The position numbers and the translations under genes are program-made. The notes under the pieces were generated by a model. That model saw only the letters and a list, made by a program, of their open reading frames with translations, had not been told where the DNA came from and made no database searches. From Brachybacterium sp. P6-10-X1 (GTDB lineage Bacteria > Actinomycetota > Actinomycetes > Actinomycetales > Dermabacteraceae): a stretch of 64,000 nucleotides of DNA. The stretch is taken from contig NZ_CP017297.1 in the NCBI RefSeq assembly GCF_001969445.1, forward strand, positions 2,728,001-2,792,000, read 5' to 3'. Positions within the stretch are counted from its first letter, which is position 1; every line of letters starts with the position of its first letter. This document shows, one piece after another, positions 42,781-51,474 of the stretch.

Positions 42781-43656
42781 TCACACCAGGATCGACCCCT
42801 CCACGGTGAGCACGGTGGCGCCGCCGATCCAGACCGTGCCGTCGTCCTCGACCTGCACGTCGATGCGGCCCTCGCGGTCCAGCACCGTGCCCTGCGCGGC
42901 GGTCCACCGCGCGGGCATCGGCTCGCGGCCGGCCAGCCACTGGGCGATGCCCGCGTTGAGGCTGCCGGTGACCGGATCCTCGACGCCGCCGAGCGTGAAG
43001 GCGCGGACTTCGTAGAGCGGACCGTCGGCCCCGCCGACCGGACGGGCCGCGGCGTCGGCGGGGCCGAAGCGCCCCATCACGCCGAGCTTCGCGTCCCTCA
43101 TCCCGGCGAGATCCGGGGACAGCGAGAGGATCTGTTCGGCGGACTCCAGCTCGAGCACCCGCCAACCCGGCCCGTTGTCGGCCCAGGTGTGCCCGAGCAC
43201 CGAGGAGCGCGGCACCCCCAATGCCGACACGAGCTGGTCCACGTCGGCGTCGTCCAGGGGCCCGCTGCGCAGGAGCGGCGGGGCCGCGAAGGCGAGACGG
43301 TCCGCGTCGCGGCGCACCGTGATCAGCCCCGCCGCGCATTCCTGGACGATCCGCTCCCGTGCCGGCACACCCCCGGCCTCGAGCCAGGCCCGCGCGGACC
43401 CGAGCGTGGGATGCCCGGCGAAGGGCAGTTCGCCGGACGGGGTGAAGATCCGTACCCGGTAGTCGGCCTCGGCCGAGGTGGGCGGCAGCAGGAAGGTCGT
43501 CTCGGAGAGGTTCGTCCAGGCGGCGACGCGCTGCATCTCCTCCTCGGTCAGCCCCTCGGCATCGAGCACGACGGCCAGCGGGTTCCCGCGCTGGGGACGG
43601 CCGGCGAACACGTCGAGCTGGGCGAAACGACGAGCGAAGGGCGCGGCGGGAGGCAT
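42781..43656 (-). CDS. PhzF-family isomerase/epimerase
   Basis: A 291-residue protein with the two-lobed diaminopimelate-epimerase-like fold. QLDVFAGRPQRGNPLAVVL opens it, the catalytic Glu52 is in TNLSETTFLL, and RIFTPSGELPFAGHPTLGSA is the hallmark of the family. PhzF isomerises an intermediate in phenazine synthesis, but no other phenazine genes are present, so another small-molecule isomerase role is likelier. The ATG at 43656 gives the usual start. It ends 4 nt from the convergent VOC remnant. Confidence 0.9.
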   Translation of the reverse strand: MPPAAPFARRFAQLDVFAGRPQRGNPLAVVLDAEGLTEEEMQRVAAWTNLSETTFLLPPTSAEADYRVRIFTPSGELPFAGHPTLGSARAWLEAGGVPARERIVQECAAGLITVRRDADRLAFAAPPLLRSGPLDDADVDQLVSALGVPRSSVLGHTWADNGPGWRVLELESAEQILSLSPDLAGMRDAKLGVMGRFGPADAAARPVGGADGPLYEVRAFTLGGVEDPVTGSLNAGIAQWLAGREPMPARWTAAQGTVLDREGRIDVQVEDDGTVWIGGATVLTVEGSILV

Positions 43657-43708
43657 GGCACCATGCTCCCACCGCGCCCTTCGCACGGCAGCACTGCGGA
43701 TCAGACCA

Positions 43709-45136
43709 TCATCGGCCGCACTCGTCCATCGCCTTGTCCTCTGCCCTCATCACGTCGAGTCCGTAGTCCTCCGGTTCCGACTCCGGGATGTCGGTGCCGC
43801 TGAGGTTCGCGCCGGCGGTCTCCTTGAGGAAGAGCAGCGCGATCATGCCGACCACGCAGCCGATCATCACGTAGACGGCCGGGAACTCCAGGAACCCGGT
43901 GGATTCGACGACCGCCTCGTTCAGCGGCGCGGCCGTGCCGCCGAAGATCGAGGTGAACACGTTGTAGGTGACGGCGAAGCCCGCGAAGCGCACATGCGCC
44001 GGGAACATCGCCGGGAAGGTGGCCGAGATCGTCGACAGCTGGGGGATGTAGAGCAGGCCGAGGACCGCGAAGCCCAGGATCGCCAGGCCGAAGCTCTGCC
44101 CCATCAGGGCATACATCGGCAGGGCCATGACGAACAGGCCCACCATCGAGAACCACCACATCTTCTTGCGGCCTATTCGGTCCGACAGGGATCCGCAGAA
44201 CGGGATCACCGCCATCATCGCGACCTCGCCGACCAGGATCACCATCAGCGACTCGTTGGGCGTGAGGTGGATCTTGGTCTCGAGATAGCCGGGCATGTAG
44301 GTCAGCAGCGTGTAGTTCGCGATGTTCAGAGGGATCACGAGGCCCGCCATCACCAGGATCGGCTTCCAGTACTCCACGATCAGGTCGCGCAGACCGTGGG
44401 TCGCGCTCTGCTCCGACTCGCCGGCGTCCTCGAGGTCCTGGAACACCGGGGTCTCATCGAGGCGGGACCGCAGGTACAGGCCGATCAGGCCGAGCGGAGC
44501 GGCCACGAAGAACGGGATCCTCCAGCCCCAGGCCGCCATCGTGTCCTCGCCCAGGATCAGCTGGAGGATCAGCACCACGACCGTGCCGAGGGCGAAGCCG
44601 CCCAGGGTGCCGAACTCGAGGAAGCTGCCGTAGAGGCCGCGCCTCTTGTCCGGGGCGTACTCGGCCATGAACGTCGCGGCGCCGCCGTACTCGCCGCCGG
44701 TGGAGAAGCCCTGGACCATGCGCAGGATCGCCAGCAGGATCGGGGCGAGGATGCCCACCTGCTCGTAGGTCGGCAGCACGCCGATGAGGAAGGTCGCGGC
44801 CGACATCAGGATGATCGTCAGAGCCAGCACGTGCTTGCGCCCCAGGCGATCGCCGAGCGGGCCCCAGATGAACCCGCCGAAGGGGCGGGCCACGAAGGAG
44901 ATCGCCAGGAAGGCATAGGTCCAGAAGAGGCCCTCGGACCCCTCCGGGAAGAAGTGGGCGGCGATATAGGTGGCCACCACCGCGTACGCACCGTAGTCGT
45001 ACCACTCGGTGGCGTTGCCCATCGCCGAGGCGGCGACCGCTTGGCGGATCGTCCGACGAGGAGGGAGGTCCGCGAACGGGGTGCCTCCGGTGGTGGTGGT
45101 CGGAGTTTCGGAGGAGGAGATGGAGGGTGTCGTCAC
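43709..45136 (-). CDS. MFS transporter, metabolite:H+ symporter (ProP/ShiA-like)
   Basis: A 475-residue, 12-helix transporter of the MHS family. MGNATEWYDYGAYAVVATYI and GPLGDRLGRKHVLALTIILM (the loop 2-3 motif) are typical, as are ILRMVQGFSTGGEYGGAATF and a second loop motif, GSLSDRIGRKKMWWF. Relatives carry proline/betaine, shikimate or alpha-ketoglutarate with protons; the substrate is not clear here. The GTG at 45136 follows a GGGAAG-type site. It is divergent from the NhaD-like gene. Confidence 0.9.
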   Translation of the reverse strand: MTTPSISSSETPTTTTGGTPFADLPPRRTIRQAVAASAMGNATEWYDYGAYAVVATYIAAHFFPEGSEGLFWTYAFLAISFVARPFGGFIWGPLGDRLGRKHVLALTIILMSAATFLIGVLPTYEQVGILAPILLAILRMVQGFSTGGEYGGAATFMAEYAPDKRRGLYGSFLEFGTLGGFALGTVVVLILQLILGEDTMAAWGWRIPFFVAAPLGLIGLYLRSRLDETPVFQDLEDAGESEQSATHGLRDLIVEYWKPILVMAGLVIPLNIANYTLLTYMPGYLETKIHLTPNESLMVILVGEVAMMAVIPFCGSLSDRIGRKKMWWFSMVGLFVMALPMYALMGQSFGLAILGFAVLGLLYIPQLSTISATFPAMFPAHVRFAGFAVTYNVFTSIFGGTAAPLNEAVVESTGFLEFPAVYVMIGCVVGMIALLFLKETAGANLSGTDIPESEPEDYGLDVMRAEDKAMDECGR

Positions 45137-45756
45137 GGTCGGAACTTCCCGTCATCGCAAGCGTGCCTCGACACGCTGTGGCGGCACTCCCGGGGGCGTG
45201 GGGAAGTCGCCCGACACTCCAGGAGCGGCCGGCGGCAGGAAGCCACCGGACTCGCGACAGCGCACGCCACCCGGGTCTCGGGACCTGCTGGGCCTTCCGA
45301 CCTGCTGGGCCTCCCGACCTGACAGCGTGCTCCGCCGAAAAACAGCATCACGGTACGCAGACAACGTAGTACAGACCACTTGACCTCGGTGCCGCTCATC
45401 CATCCATGCTGGTCACGCTGGGGAACTGCCCAGTCATGACCAGTTGGTAGATGAGGACGGCGGGATTCGGGTCGGTGAACGCAGGGGGCTCCCGTCCGCG
45501 GGCGCCAGGGAACGACGGACGCTGCGACCCCTGTTCAGGAGGGTCGTGAGAGACTGACGCCGGAGAGCCGGGAAGTCTGGTCGGCACGGGAGTCCGCTCC
45601 CGTACTCACGTCGTCGATGCCGTCAAGGACCCGCCATGGCTCTCCTGCCCCACATCCCGCGCGCCGGCACGTGGGTCGGCCCCTCCTCCTCGCGGCCTCG
45701 GAGCCGGAGCGCGACTGATCCTCTCCGGCCTGGCCTCGAAGGTGACGTGATCCGCG
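45137..45756. other. 620-bp divergent intergenic region with a stem-loop and repeats
   Basis: No supported gene. It holds two near-identical 17-bp units, CCTGCTGGGCCTTCCGA at 45284-45300 and the same with one C for T at 45301-45317, and a strong hairpin at 45409-45443. Promoters for the MFS and antiporter genes must lie here. The stretch next to 45757 is coding-like in GC but has no ribosome site of its own. Confidence 0.55.
45409..45443. promoter_or_regulatory. two-part hairpin between the MFS and antiporter genes
   Basis: Outer arms CTGGTCA (45409-45415) and TGACCAG (45437-45443), inner arms CTGGG (45418-45422) and CCCAG (45429-45433), internal bulges CG and TCA, hexaloop GAACTG. It could be a regulator site, an RNA leader structure or a terminator; no U-tract follows. 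Confidence 0.5.
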
Positions 45757-47244
45757 ATGTCCTTCCCCGTATGGACCCTGATCCCGTTCGTGCTGATGCT
45801 GCTCGGCATCGCGATCTTCCCGCTGATCCCTGCGCTCGAGCGTCTCTGGGACCGGCCCCGCAACCAGCTGATCTACGCCCTCGTCCTGGGTGTGCCGGTC
45901 GGCATCGGATTGCTGCTGATCTCCCAACCGGCGCTGCTCGCCCATGCCCTGATCGAGTACGTGCAGTTCATCGTGCTGCTGCTGGCGCTGTTCACGGTCG
46001 CCGGCGGCATCGTGCTGCGTGGGGACCTGCCGGCCACCCCGCGCACCAACACCATCTTCCTGGCCGTCGGCGGCGTGCTGGCGAGCTTCGTCGGCACCAC
46101 CGGGGCGGCGATGCTGCTGATCCGGCCGATCCTGGCCACCAACGCCGAGCGCCGCTACCGGGTGCACACGGTCGTGTTCACGATCTTCGTCGTCGCCAAC
46201 TGCGGCGGCCTGCTGACCCCGCTCGGCGACCCGCCGCTGTTCCTGGGGATGCTCCGCGGGGTTCCCTTCACCTGGACCTTCTCGCTGTTCCCGGTGTGGC
46301 TGTTCGTCAACGCGCTGCTGCTGATCACCTACTGGGCGCTGGATCGTCGCTTCCACGCCCGCGAGACGCCCGAGGCCCTCGCGATGGACACGGAGAACCG
46401 TCGGCCGCTGCGCCTGGGCGGGGCGACCAATCTGATCTGGTTCGCGGTGATCATCTTCGCGGTGGCCCTGGTGCCCTCGCTGGACATCGATGCCGTCGCC
46501 CACGGCCATATCGAGGGGCTGAACTGGGTGCCCTGGCGCGAGCTGGTGATGCTCGCGGCCGCCGCCTGCTCGTTCCTGACCGGCTCGACGACGATCCGCT
46601 TCCAGGAGAACGAGTTCACCTGGGCCCCGATCCAGGAGGTCGGCGCCCTGTTCATCGGCATCTTCGTGACCATGGTCCCGGCCCTGCAGGTGCTGCGCGC
46701 CGCGGCCCCGAACCTGCCGCTGAACGAGATCACCCTGTTCCTGTTCACCGGCGGGCTCTCCTCCGTCCTGGACAACGCCCCCACCTACGTGACCTTCTTC
46801 GAGATGGCCACCCAGCTGCCCGGGGAGCCCCGCGTGGGCGACGTGCCGGAGGCGCTGCTGGTCTCGATCTCGCTGGGTGCGGTGCTGTGCGGCGCGATGA
46901 CCTACATCGGCAACGGTCCGAACTTCATGGTGAAGTCCGTCGCCGACGACGGCGGCGTGAAGATGCCGACCTTCCTGGGCTACGTCCGCTCCGCGTTCGT
47001 GTACCTCGCACCGGTGCTGCTGGCGATGCTGCTGCTGTTCATCGCCGACCCCTGGTGGGCGAAGGCGCTCGGCGTCGTGGTCGTCGTCCTGATCCTGGTA
47101 CGGGCAGCACGCAACGCCACCATGCCTCCCCCGCAGGTGCTCGCCCGCGGCGAGCGCCGCCGTGCCGAGCCCGAGCAGGCCACGTCCGATCAGCCCCGTC
47201 CCGATCACACCGACCCGGAGACCGAGGCCCCGCCGCAGACCTGA
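45757..47244 (+). CDS. NhaD-like sodium:proton antiporter (CitMHS/ArsB superfamily)
   Basis: A 495-residue integral membrane protein with about 12 helices, of the ion-transporter superfamily that includes NhaD and citrate carriers (PF16980-like). LASFVGTTGAAMLLIRPIL and NCGGLLTPLGDPPLFLGML are paired re-entrant-type loops, and FTGGLSSVLDNAPTYVTFFE and TYIGNGPNFMVKSVA are the second set. The tail after residue 440 is charged and disordered. Na+/H+ exchange is the likeliest activity, also because an nhaA gene follows 64 nt later. GAAGGTGA lies 11 nt before the ATG, a long spacing. Confidence 0.85.
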   Translation: MSFPVWTLIPFVLMLLGIAIFPLIPALERLWDRPRNQLIYALVLGVPVGIGLLLISQPALLAHALIEYVQFIVLLLALFTVAGGIVLRGDLPATPRTNTIFLAVGGVLASFVGTTGAAMLLIRPILATNAERRYRVHTVVFTIFVVANCGGLLTPLGDPPLFLGMLRGVPFTWTFSLFPVWLFVNALLLITYWALDRRFHARETPEALAMDTENRRPLRLGGATNLIWFAVIIFAVALVPSLDIDAVAHGHIEGLNWVPWRELVMLAAAACSFLTGSTTIRFQENEFTWAPIQEVGALFIGIFVTMVPALQVLRAAAPNLPLNEITLFLFTGGLSSVLDNAPTYVTFFEMATQLPGEPRVGDVPEALLVSISLGAVLCGAMTYIGNGPNFMVKSVADDGGVKMPTFLGYVRSAFVYLAPVLLAMLLLFIADPWWAKALGVVVVVLILVRAARNATMPPPQVLARGERRRAEPEQATSDQPRPDHTDPETEAPPQT

Positions 47245-47308
47245 CGGTCGGGGCCACGGGCGTCGCCCGGCCCTTCGCCCATCGCACCCCGACCCAGGAG
47301 CCCCATCC

Positions 47309-48631
47309 ATGAGCACAACTTCGTCCGCCGTCCTCGAGCACGGGACGTACCGCGAGCACTCCCGCCTGGAGGTGTTCGTCACCCGCGCGATCCCCGCCGG
47401 GGCATTGCTGCTGATCGCGACGATCCTCTCGCTGCTGGCCGCGAACACCCCGCTGTCCGAGCTGTACTTCTCCGTGCGCGATGCGCATCTCGGCGGAACC
47501 CTGGGCCCGCTCGACCTCGACCTGTCGATCGGACACTGGGCGGCCGACGGGCTCCTCGCCGTCTTCTTCTTCCTCGCCGGGCTGGAGCTGAAGCAGGAGT
47601 TCGTGATCGGTGACCTGCGCTCCCCCGCCCAGGCCGCGGTCCCCGTCGCCGCGGCCTTCGGCGGCGTCGCCCTGCCCGCGATCCTGTACACCGTGATCAA
47701 CCTCGGCGGACCGGACGGCGCCGGCGGGGGCTGGGCGATCCCGGCGGCGACCGACATCGCCTTCGCGATCGCGATCCTCGCCCTGCTCGGCTCGAGCCTG
47801 CCGACGGCGCTGCGCACCTTCCTGCTGACCCTCGCGATCGTCGACGATCTCATCGCGATCACCATCATCGCGATCTTCTACACCAGCGATCTGCGCCTGG
47901 GCTTCCTCGCCCTCGCGATCGTTCCCCTGGCCGTGTTCTGGCTGCTGACGAACAAGGCCGAGGCCCTGTTCAAGAAGCACTACTGGACCGCGTGGGTGCT
48001 GCTGCTGCCGCTGGCCCTGATCACCTGGGTGCTGTTCCTGAACTCCGGCGTGCACGCCACCATCGCCGGCGTGGTGCTGGCATTCCTGGTGCCCACCCGC
48101 GGCATCTCCCGCTACGGGAAGCAGCATTCGCTGTCCCACACCCTCGAGCACCGGCTGCGCCCGTTCTCCAGCGCGATCGCCGTGCCGGTCTTCGCGTTCT
48201 TCAGCGCGGGCGTCGCCGTCGGCGGAATCTCCGGTCTGCTGGACGCCTGGCAGTCCACCGTGGCTCTCGGCATCATCGTCGGCCTGGTTCTCGGCAAGAT
48301 CGTCGGCATCGTCGGCACCGCCTTCCTGATGACGAGGCTGACCAGCGCCCGCCTGGATCCGAGCTTGAAGTGGCCGGATCTGTTCGGGATGGCGGCAGTG
48401 GCCGGGATCGGCTTCACCGTCTCCCTGCTCGTCTCGGAGCTGAGCTTCACCGCCGGCGAGCCGATGTACGACTGGGCGAAGGTCGGCGTGCTGACCGCGT
48501 CGGTCCTCGCCGCCGCGGTCGCCGCCCTGATCCTCGTCCCCCGCAATGCGATGTACCGGCGCCGGCAGGAGGCCTCCGGCTCGCGGCCCGACGAGTACGA
48601 CCGCGGGGCGGACTGGGGCGCGGACGGCTGA
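47309..48631 (+). CDS. nhaA: Na+/H+ antiporter NhaA
   Basis: A 440-residue NhaA antiporter that exports Na+ (or Li+) in exchange for protons. The ion-binding aspartates are in LTLAIVDDLIAITIIAIFY, TDIAFAIAILALLG is the preceding conserved helix, and AGLELKQEFVIGDL is helix II-III. The C-terminal tail after about 415 is hydrophilic. A CAGGAG site precedes the ATG at 47309. Tandem order with the NhaD-like gene suggests one salt/pH-stress operon. Confidence 0.95.
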   Translation: MSTTSSAVLEHGTYREHSRLEVFVTRAIPAGALLLIATILSLLAANTPLSELYFSVRDAHLGGTLGPLDLDLSIGHWAADGLLAVFFFLAGLELKQEFVIGDLRSPAQAAVPVAAAFGGVALPAILYTVINLGGPDGAGGGWAIPAATDIAFAIAILALLGSSLPTALRTFLLTLAIVDDLIAITIIAIFYTSDLRLGFLALAIVPLAVFWLLTNKAEALFKKHYWTAWVLLLPLALITWVLFLNSGVHATIAGVVLAFLVPTRGISRYGKQHSLSHTLEHRLRPFSSAIAVPVFAFFSAGVAVGGISGLLDAWQSTVALGIIVGLVLGKIVGIVGTAFLMTRLTSARLDPSLKWPDLFGMAAVAGIGFTVSLLVSELSFTAGEPMYDWAKVGVLTASVLAAAVAALILVPRNAMYRRRQEASGSRPDEYDRGADWGADG

Positions 48632-48670
48632 CCCGTCCGGGCGGGGCGGCCGTCCCTCTCGGGCCCGGCC

Positions 48671-48710
48671 CGCCCGGGGCGGGACCGGCCCGCCCGGGGC
48701 GGGACCGGCC
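48671..48710. repeat. 20-bp tandem repeat, GC-rich, between convergent genes
   Basis: CGCCCGGGGCGGGACCGGCC occurs twice in direct succession (48671-48690, 48691-48710). Each copy holds CCCG/CGGG self-complementarity and can fold, so the stretch may act as a two-way terminator for nhaA and phoX. No T-tract is present. Confidence 0.75.
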
Positions 48711-48721
48711 CGTCCTGCGGC

Positions 48722-50803
48722 TCAGCCGTTCCCGTCCCGGACCGGCAGCACCTGGACCACGGCCGGGCGAGGGCCGGTGCCCTCGTAGTCCGGGAAGTGC
48801 GAGGTGGGCGCGCCCCACTCGCCGTCCTCGCCCGGGTGCTGCACGGAGACGAAGGCGCAGCGGTCCTCGTCGCGGACGATCGGCCCGCAGGTCTCCCCTT
48901 CGCGCGGGACGGCGAGGAACTGCTCGACCCGGCCGCGGGCGTCCCCCTCGAGGGTCACCCGGAACAGGCCGTCGTTGTAGCCGATCCCGTCCGGGGCGCC
49001 GTCCGTGGAGATCCAGAGATTGCCCACCGAGTCGAAGGCCAGGTTGTCGGGGCAGGAGATCGGGGAGACCTCCTCCGCGGCGAAGCCGGAGAAGTAGGTC
49101 TGATCCCCCTGGGCGGGATCGCCGCAGACCAGCAGCAGGTTCCAGGCGAAGGTGGTCGAGGCCTGGTCGCCCTGTTCGTCGATCTCCACGACGTGGCCGT
49201 CGCGGTTCTCCGCCCGGGGGTTCATCTCGTCAGCGGCGGCCTTGCCCTCGGTCCCGCGTTCGTCGTTGTTCGTGCAGGCGACGTACACCCGGCCGGTGGC
49301 CAGCGAGGGCTCGACGTCCTCGCAGCGGTCCATCTTCGTCGGGCCCACGGCGTCGGCCGCGAGGCGGGTGTGCACCAGCACCTCCTCGACGCTGAAGCCC
49401 TCGACCTGCGAGGCGCCGTCGAGCACGAGCGGCAGCCACTCGCCGCTGCCGTCGAAGGCGCCGTCGGCGGGCACCTCGCCGGAGCCGTCGATCTCGTCCT
49501 CCGGGGAGTTGCCGGTGAACTTCGCGACGTACAGGTCGCCGTCCTCCAGCAGCGTCATGTTGTGCTCGGTGTCGCCCTCGACGTACGCCTGCCGGGAGAC
49601 GAACTTGTACAGGTAGTCGAAGACCTCGTCGTCACCGGAGTAGGCGACCGCGCGGCCGTCCTCGGCGAGGATGACGTTGGCGCCCTCGTGCTTGAAGCGA
49701 CCCAGCGCGGTGTGCTTGCGGGGCGTCGAGTCCGGGTCGAAGGGGTCGACCTCGACGATCCACCCGAAGCGGTTCGGCTCGTTCTCGTGGCCCTCGCTGC
49801 GGGCGTCGAAGCGCTCGTGCTTCGCCTCCCAGTTCCGGGCCGTGGCCTCGTCGGCCAGCCCGTAGCGCTTCTCGGCCTCGGAGGTGCCCGCGGCCCGGAA
49901 GTAGCCGTGGAAGTTCTCCTCCCCCGAGAGCAGGGTGCCCCAGGGGGTGAGGCCCCCGGCGCAGTTTCCCAGGGTGCCCAGGACGGTGCGGCCCTCGGGG
50001 TCCTCGGCCGTCCGGGTCAGCTCGCTGCCGGCGGCGGGGCCGGTGAGCGCGAACTCGTCGGTCAGCAGGATGCGCCGGTTCAGCTCTCCGCCGCGGACGT
50101 AGGTGTACGGCTCCTGGGCGCTCGGGCGCTCCAGCTCGACGACGGTGAGGCCGTGGGCGGCCATGCCGATGTCGACGGCGTCGCCCTCGTCGGTCTCCGG
50201 CGGGAGCATGATGTTCTCGTTCGTGTACTCGTGATTGACGAACATGACCGCGCGGGTGCCGTCGCTGTCCGGGATCTCCTGGATCTCCGTGTAGTCGTTG
50301 TTGTAGCCGAACTGGCGCTCCTGGGCCTCGGCGCTCTGGGCGTTCCAGTCGAACTCCGGGGCGTCCTCGAACAGCGGATCGCCCCAGCGGATGATCGGAT
50401 GCCAGGCGAAGCCCTCCGGGACGGTGAACTCGTCGGTCTCGGCGTCGACCGGGGCGATCGCCTCGAAGGTCAGGGCGGACCCGTTCGGCGCAGCGCCCCC
50501 TCCCCCGCCGTCGCTCGCTCCGGATCCCGAGGAGCCGCCGCCCGCAGGGCCGGCGCCCTCCCCGGCGGGGTTCGAGCAGGCGCCCAGCGTGCCGGCCAGC
50601 GCGATGGCGACCGCTCCGCTGGTCCCGCCCAGGACGGTGCGGCGGGTCAGCGCGGCGGAGGCGATGTCGCGGAACGTGGAGTTGTCCGAGTGGTTGCACG
50701 GTCCCGCGGCGCACTGGTTGGCGCATTTGAGCGCGCAGGTCACCGCGGAGCGCTTGCCACGCACCGCATCCTTCATCAGCAGCGGGAGGTCGATCAGGGT
50801 CAT
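48722..50803 (-). CDS. phoX: PhoX-family alkaline phosphatase, Tat-exported
   Basis: A 693-residue exported phosphatase (PF05787). A cysteine-containing leader of about 55 residues precedes the twin-arginine signal TRRTVLGGTSGAVAIALAGT ending in the lipobox-like LGAC, so it is exported folded and perhaps lipid-anchored. PhoX enzymes are monomeric, use Ca/Fe and release phosphate from phosphomonoesters. Visible family segments include VNHEYTNENIML, GNCAGGLTPWGTLLSGEEN and DNLAFDSVGNLWISTDG. The ATG at 50803 follows AAAGGA. No Pho-box was identified. Confidence 0.92.
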   Translation of the reverse strand: MTLIDLPLLMKDAVRGKRSAVTCALKCANQCAAGPCNHSDNSTFRDIASAALTRRTVLGGTSGAVAIALAGTLGACSNPAGEGAGPAGGGSSGSGASDGGGGGAAPNGSALTFEAIAPVDAETDEFTVPEGFAWHPIIRWGDPLFEDAPEFDWNAQSAEAQERQFGYNNDYTEIQEIPDSDGTRAVMFVNHEYTNENIMLPPETDEGDAVDIGMAAHGLTVVELERPSAQEPYTYVRGGELNRRILLTDEFALTGPAAGSELTRTAEDPEGRTVLGTLGNCAGGLTPWGTLLSGEENFHGYFRAAGTSEAEKRYGLADEATARNWEAKHERFDARSEGHENEPNRFGWIVEVDPFDPDSTPRKHTALGRFKHEGANVILAEDGRAVAYSGDDEVFDYLYKFVSRQAYVEGDTEHNMTLLEDGDLYVAKFTGNSPEDEIDGSGEVPADGAFDGSGEWLPLVLDGASQVEGFSVEEVLVHTRLAADAVGPTKMDRCEDVEPSLATGRVYVACTNNDERGTEGKAAADEMNPRAENRDGHVVEIDEQGDQASTTFAWNLLLVCGDPAQGDQTYFSGFAAEEVSPISCPDNLAFDSVGNLWISTDGAPDGIGYNDGLFRVTLEGDARGRVEQFLAVPREGETCGPIVRDEDRCAFVSVQHPGEDGEWGAPTSHFPDYEGTGPRPAVVQVLPVRDGNG

Positions 50804-50969
50804 GGGGCGGGGTCCTTTGCTGTCGCGCGTCCTCGCGCCCGCGAGGGCGGGCACGAGGTCCCGACGATGCGTCAGCGCGATGACCCCTCGTTCACCCGCA
50901 GGCGACGGGACCGTGAACTCCCGACGGCAACGAGGCGGGATCCGCGCGGAACGGACATCCGCAGTGCCC

Positions 50970-51383
50970 TCAGAACCGCGAGGGCGCCACGAAGGTGTCG
51001 GGCTTGACCAGCACCACCGGCACCGGCGACTCGATCGCCACCCGCTGCGAGGTCGAGCCCAGCAGGATCTTCCCGATCGGAGTGCGCCGACGGATGCCGA
51101 TCACCACCAGGTCGACCGCGTCGTGCTCGATGGCGTCGAGGATGTCATCGGCCGGGTCGTCGCGGCGCGGGACCGTGCGCAGCTCGTGCTCCAGACCGGT
51201 CTCGGCCAGGCGCTCCTCGAGGGAGCGCTGATCGGTCACACCACGGGCCTTGCGCGGATCGGGGGCCCGCTCGGAGGCGAGCACGAGCAGGCGGGCGTCA
51301 CGCCGCTTCGCCTCCTCGACGGCGAAGGCGAAGGCGGCCTCGCTGGTGGCGCTCGGGACGTAGGCCAGCAGGATCGTGGTCAT
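50970..51383 (-). CDS. universal stress protein (UspA)
   Basis: A 137-residue single UspA domain: TILLAYVPSATSEAAFAFAV at the start, DLVVIGIRRRTPIGKILLGS and TSQRVAIESPVPVVLVKP for the nucleotide-binding and final strands. The GxxG...GS-type ATP motif is only partly kept. It follows an APC permease gene by 91 nt, and CAGGGAGATGCC precedes its ATG. UspA genes often sit beside transporters and may tune them. Confidence 0.88.
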   Translation of the reverse strand: MTTILLAYVPSATSEAAFAFAVEEAKRRDARLLVLASERAPDPRKARGVTDQRSLEERLAETGLEHELRTVPRRDDPADDILDAIEHDAVDLVVIGIRRRTPIGKILLGSTSQRVAIESPVPVVLVKPDTFVAPSRF

Positions 51384-51474
51384 GGCATCTCCCTGGGAGG
51401 TCGATCGATGGGGTCGGGACGCGGATGCTTCGCGGGGATCGCGGCGGGTCGGAACGGGGCGCGGGGCGGGCCGC

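Noticed and set aside
42781..43656. Phenazine biosynthesis locus (PhzF)
   Set aside because: No other phz genes are present; PhzF-like proteins are common without phenazines.
45636..45756. Upstream start for the NhaD-like gene region (ATG at 45636)
   Set aside because: That ATG is in a different frame from the antiporter and codes an Arg/Pro/Ser-rich stretch typical of shadows.
48661..48720. Classical rho-independent terminator
   Set aside because: The GC-rich tandem units can fold but no T-tract follows, so only a possible terminator is noted.
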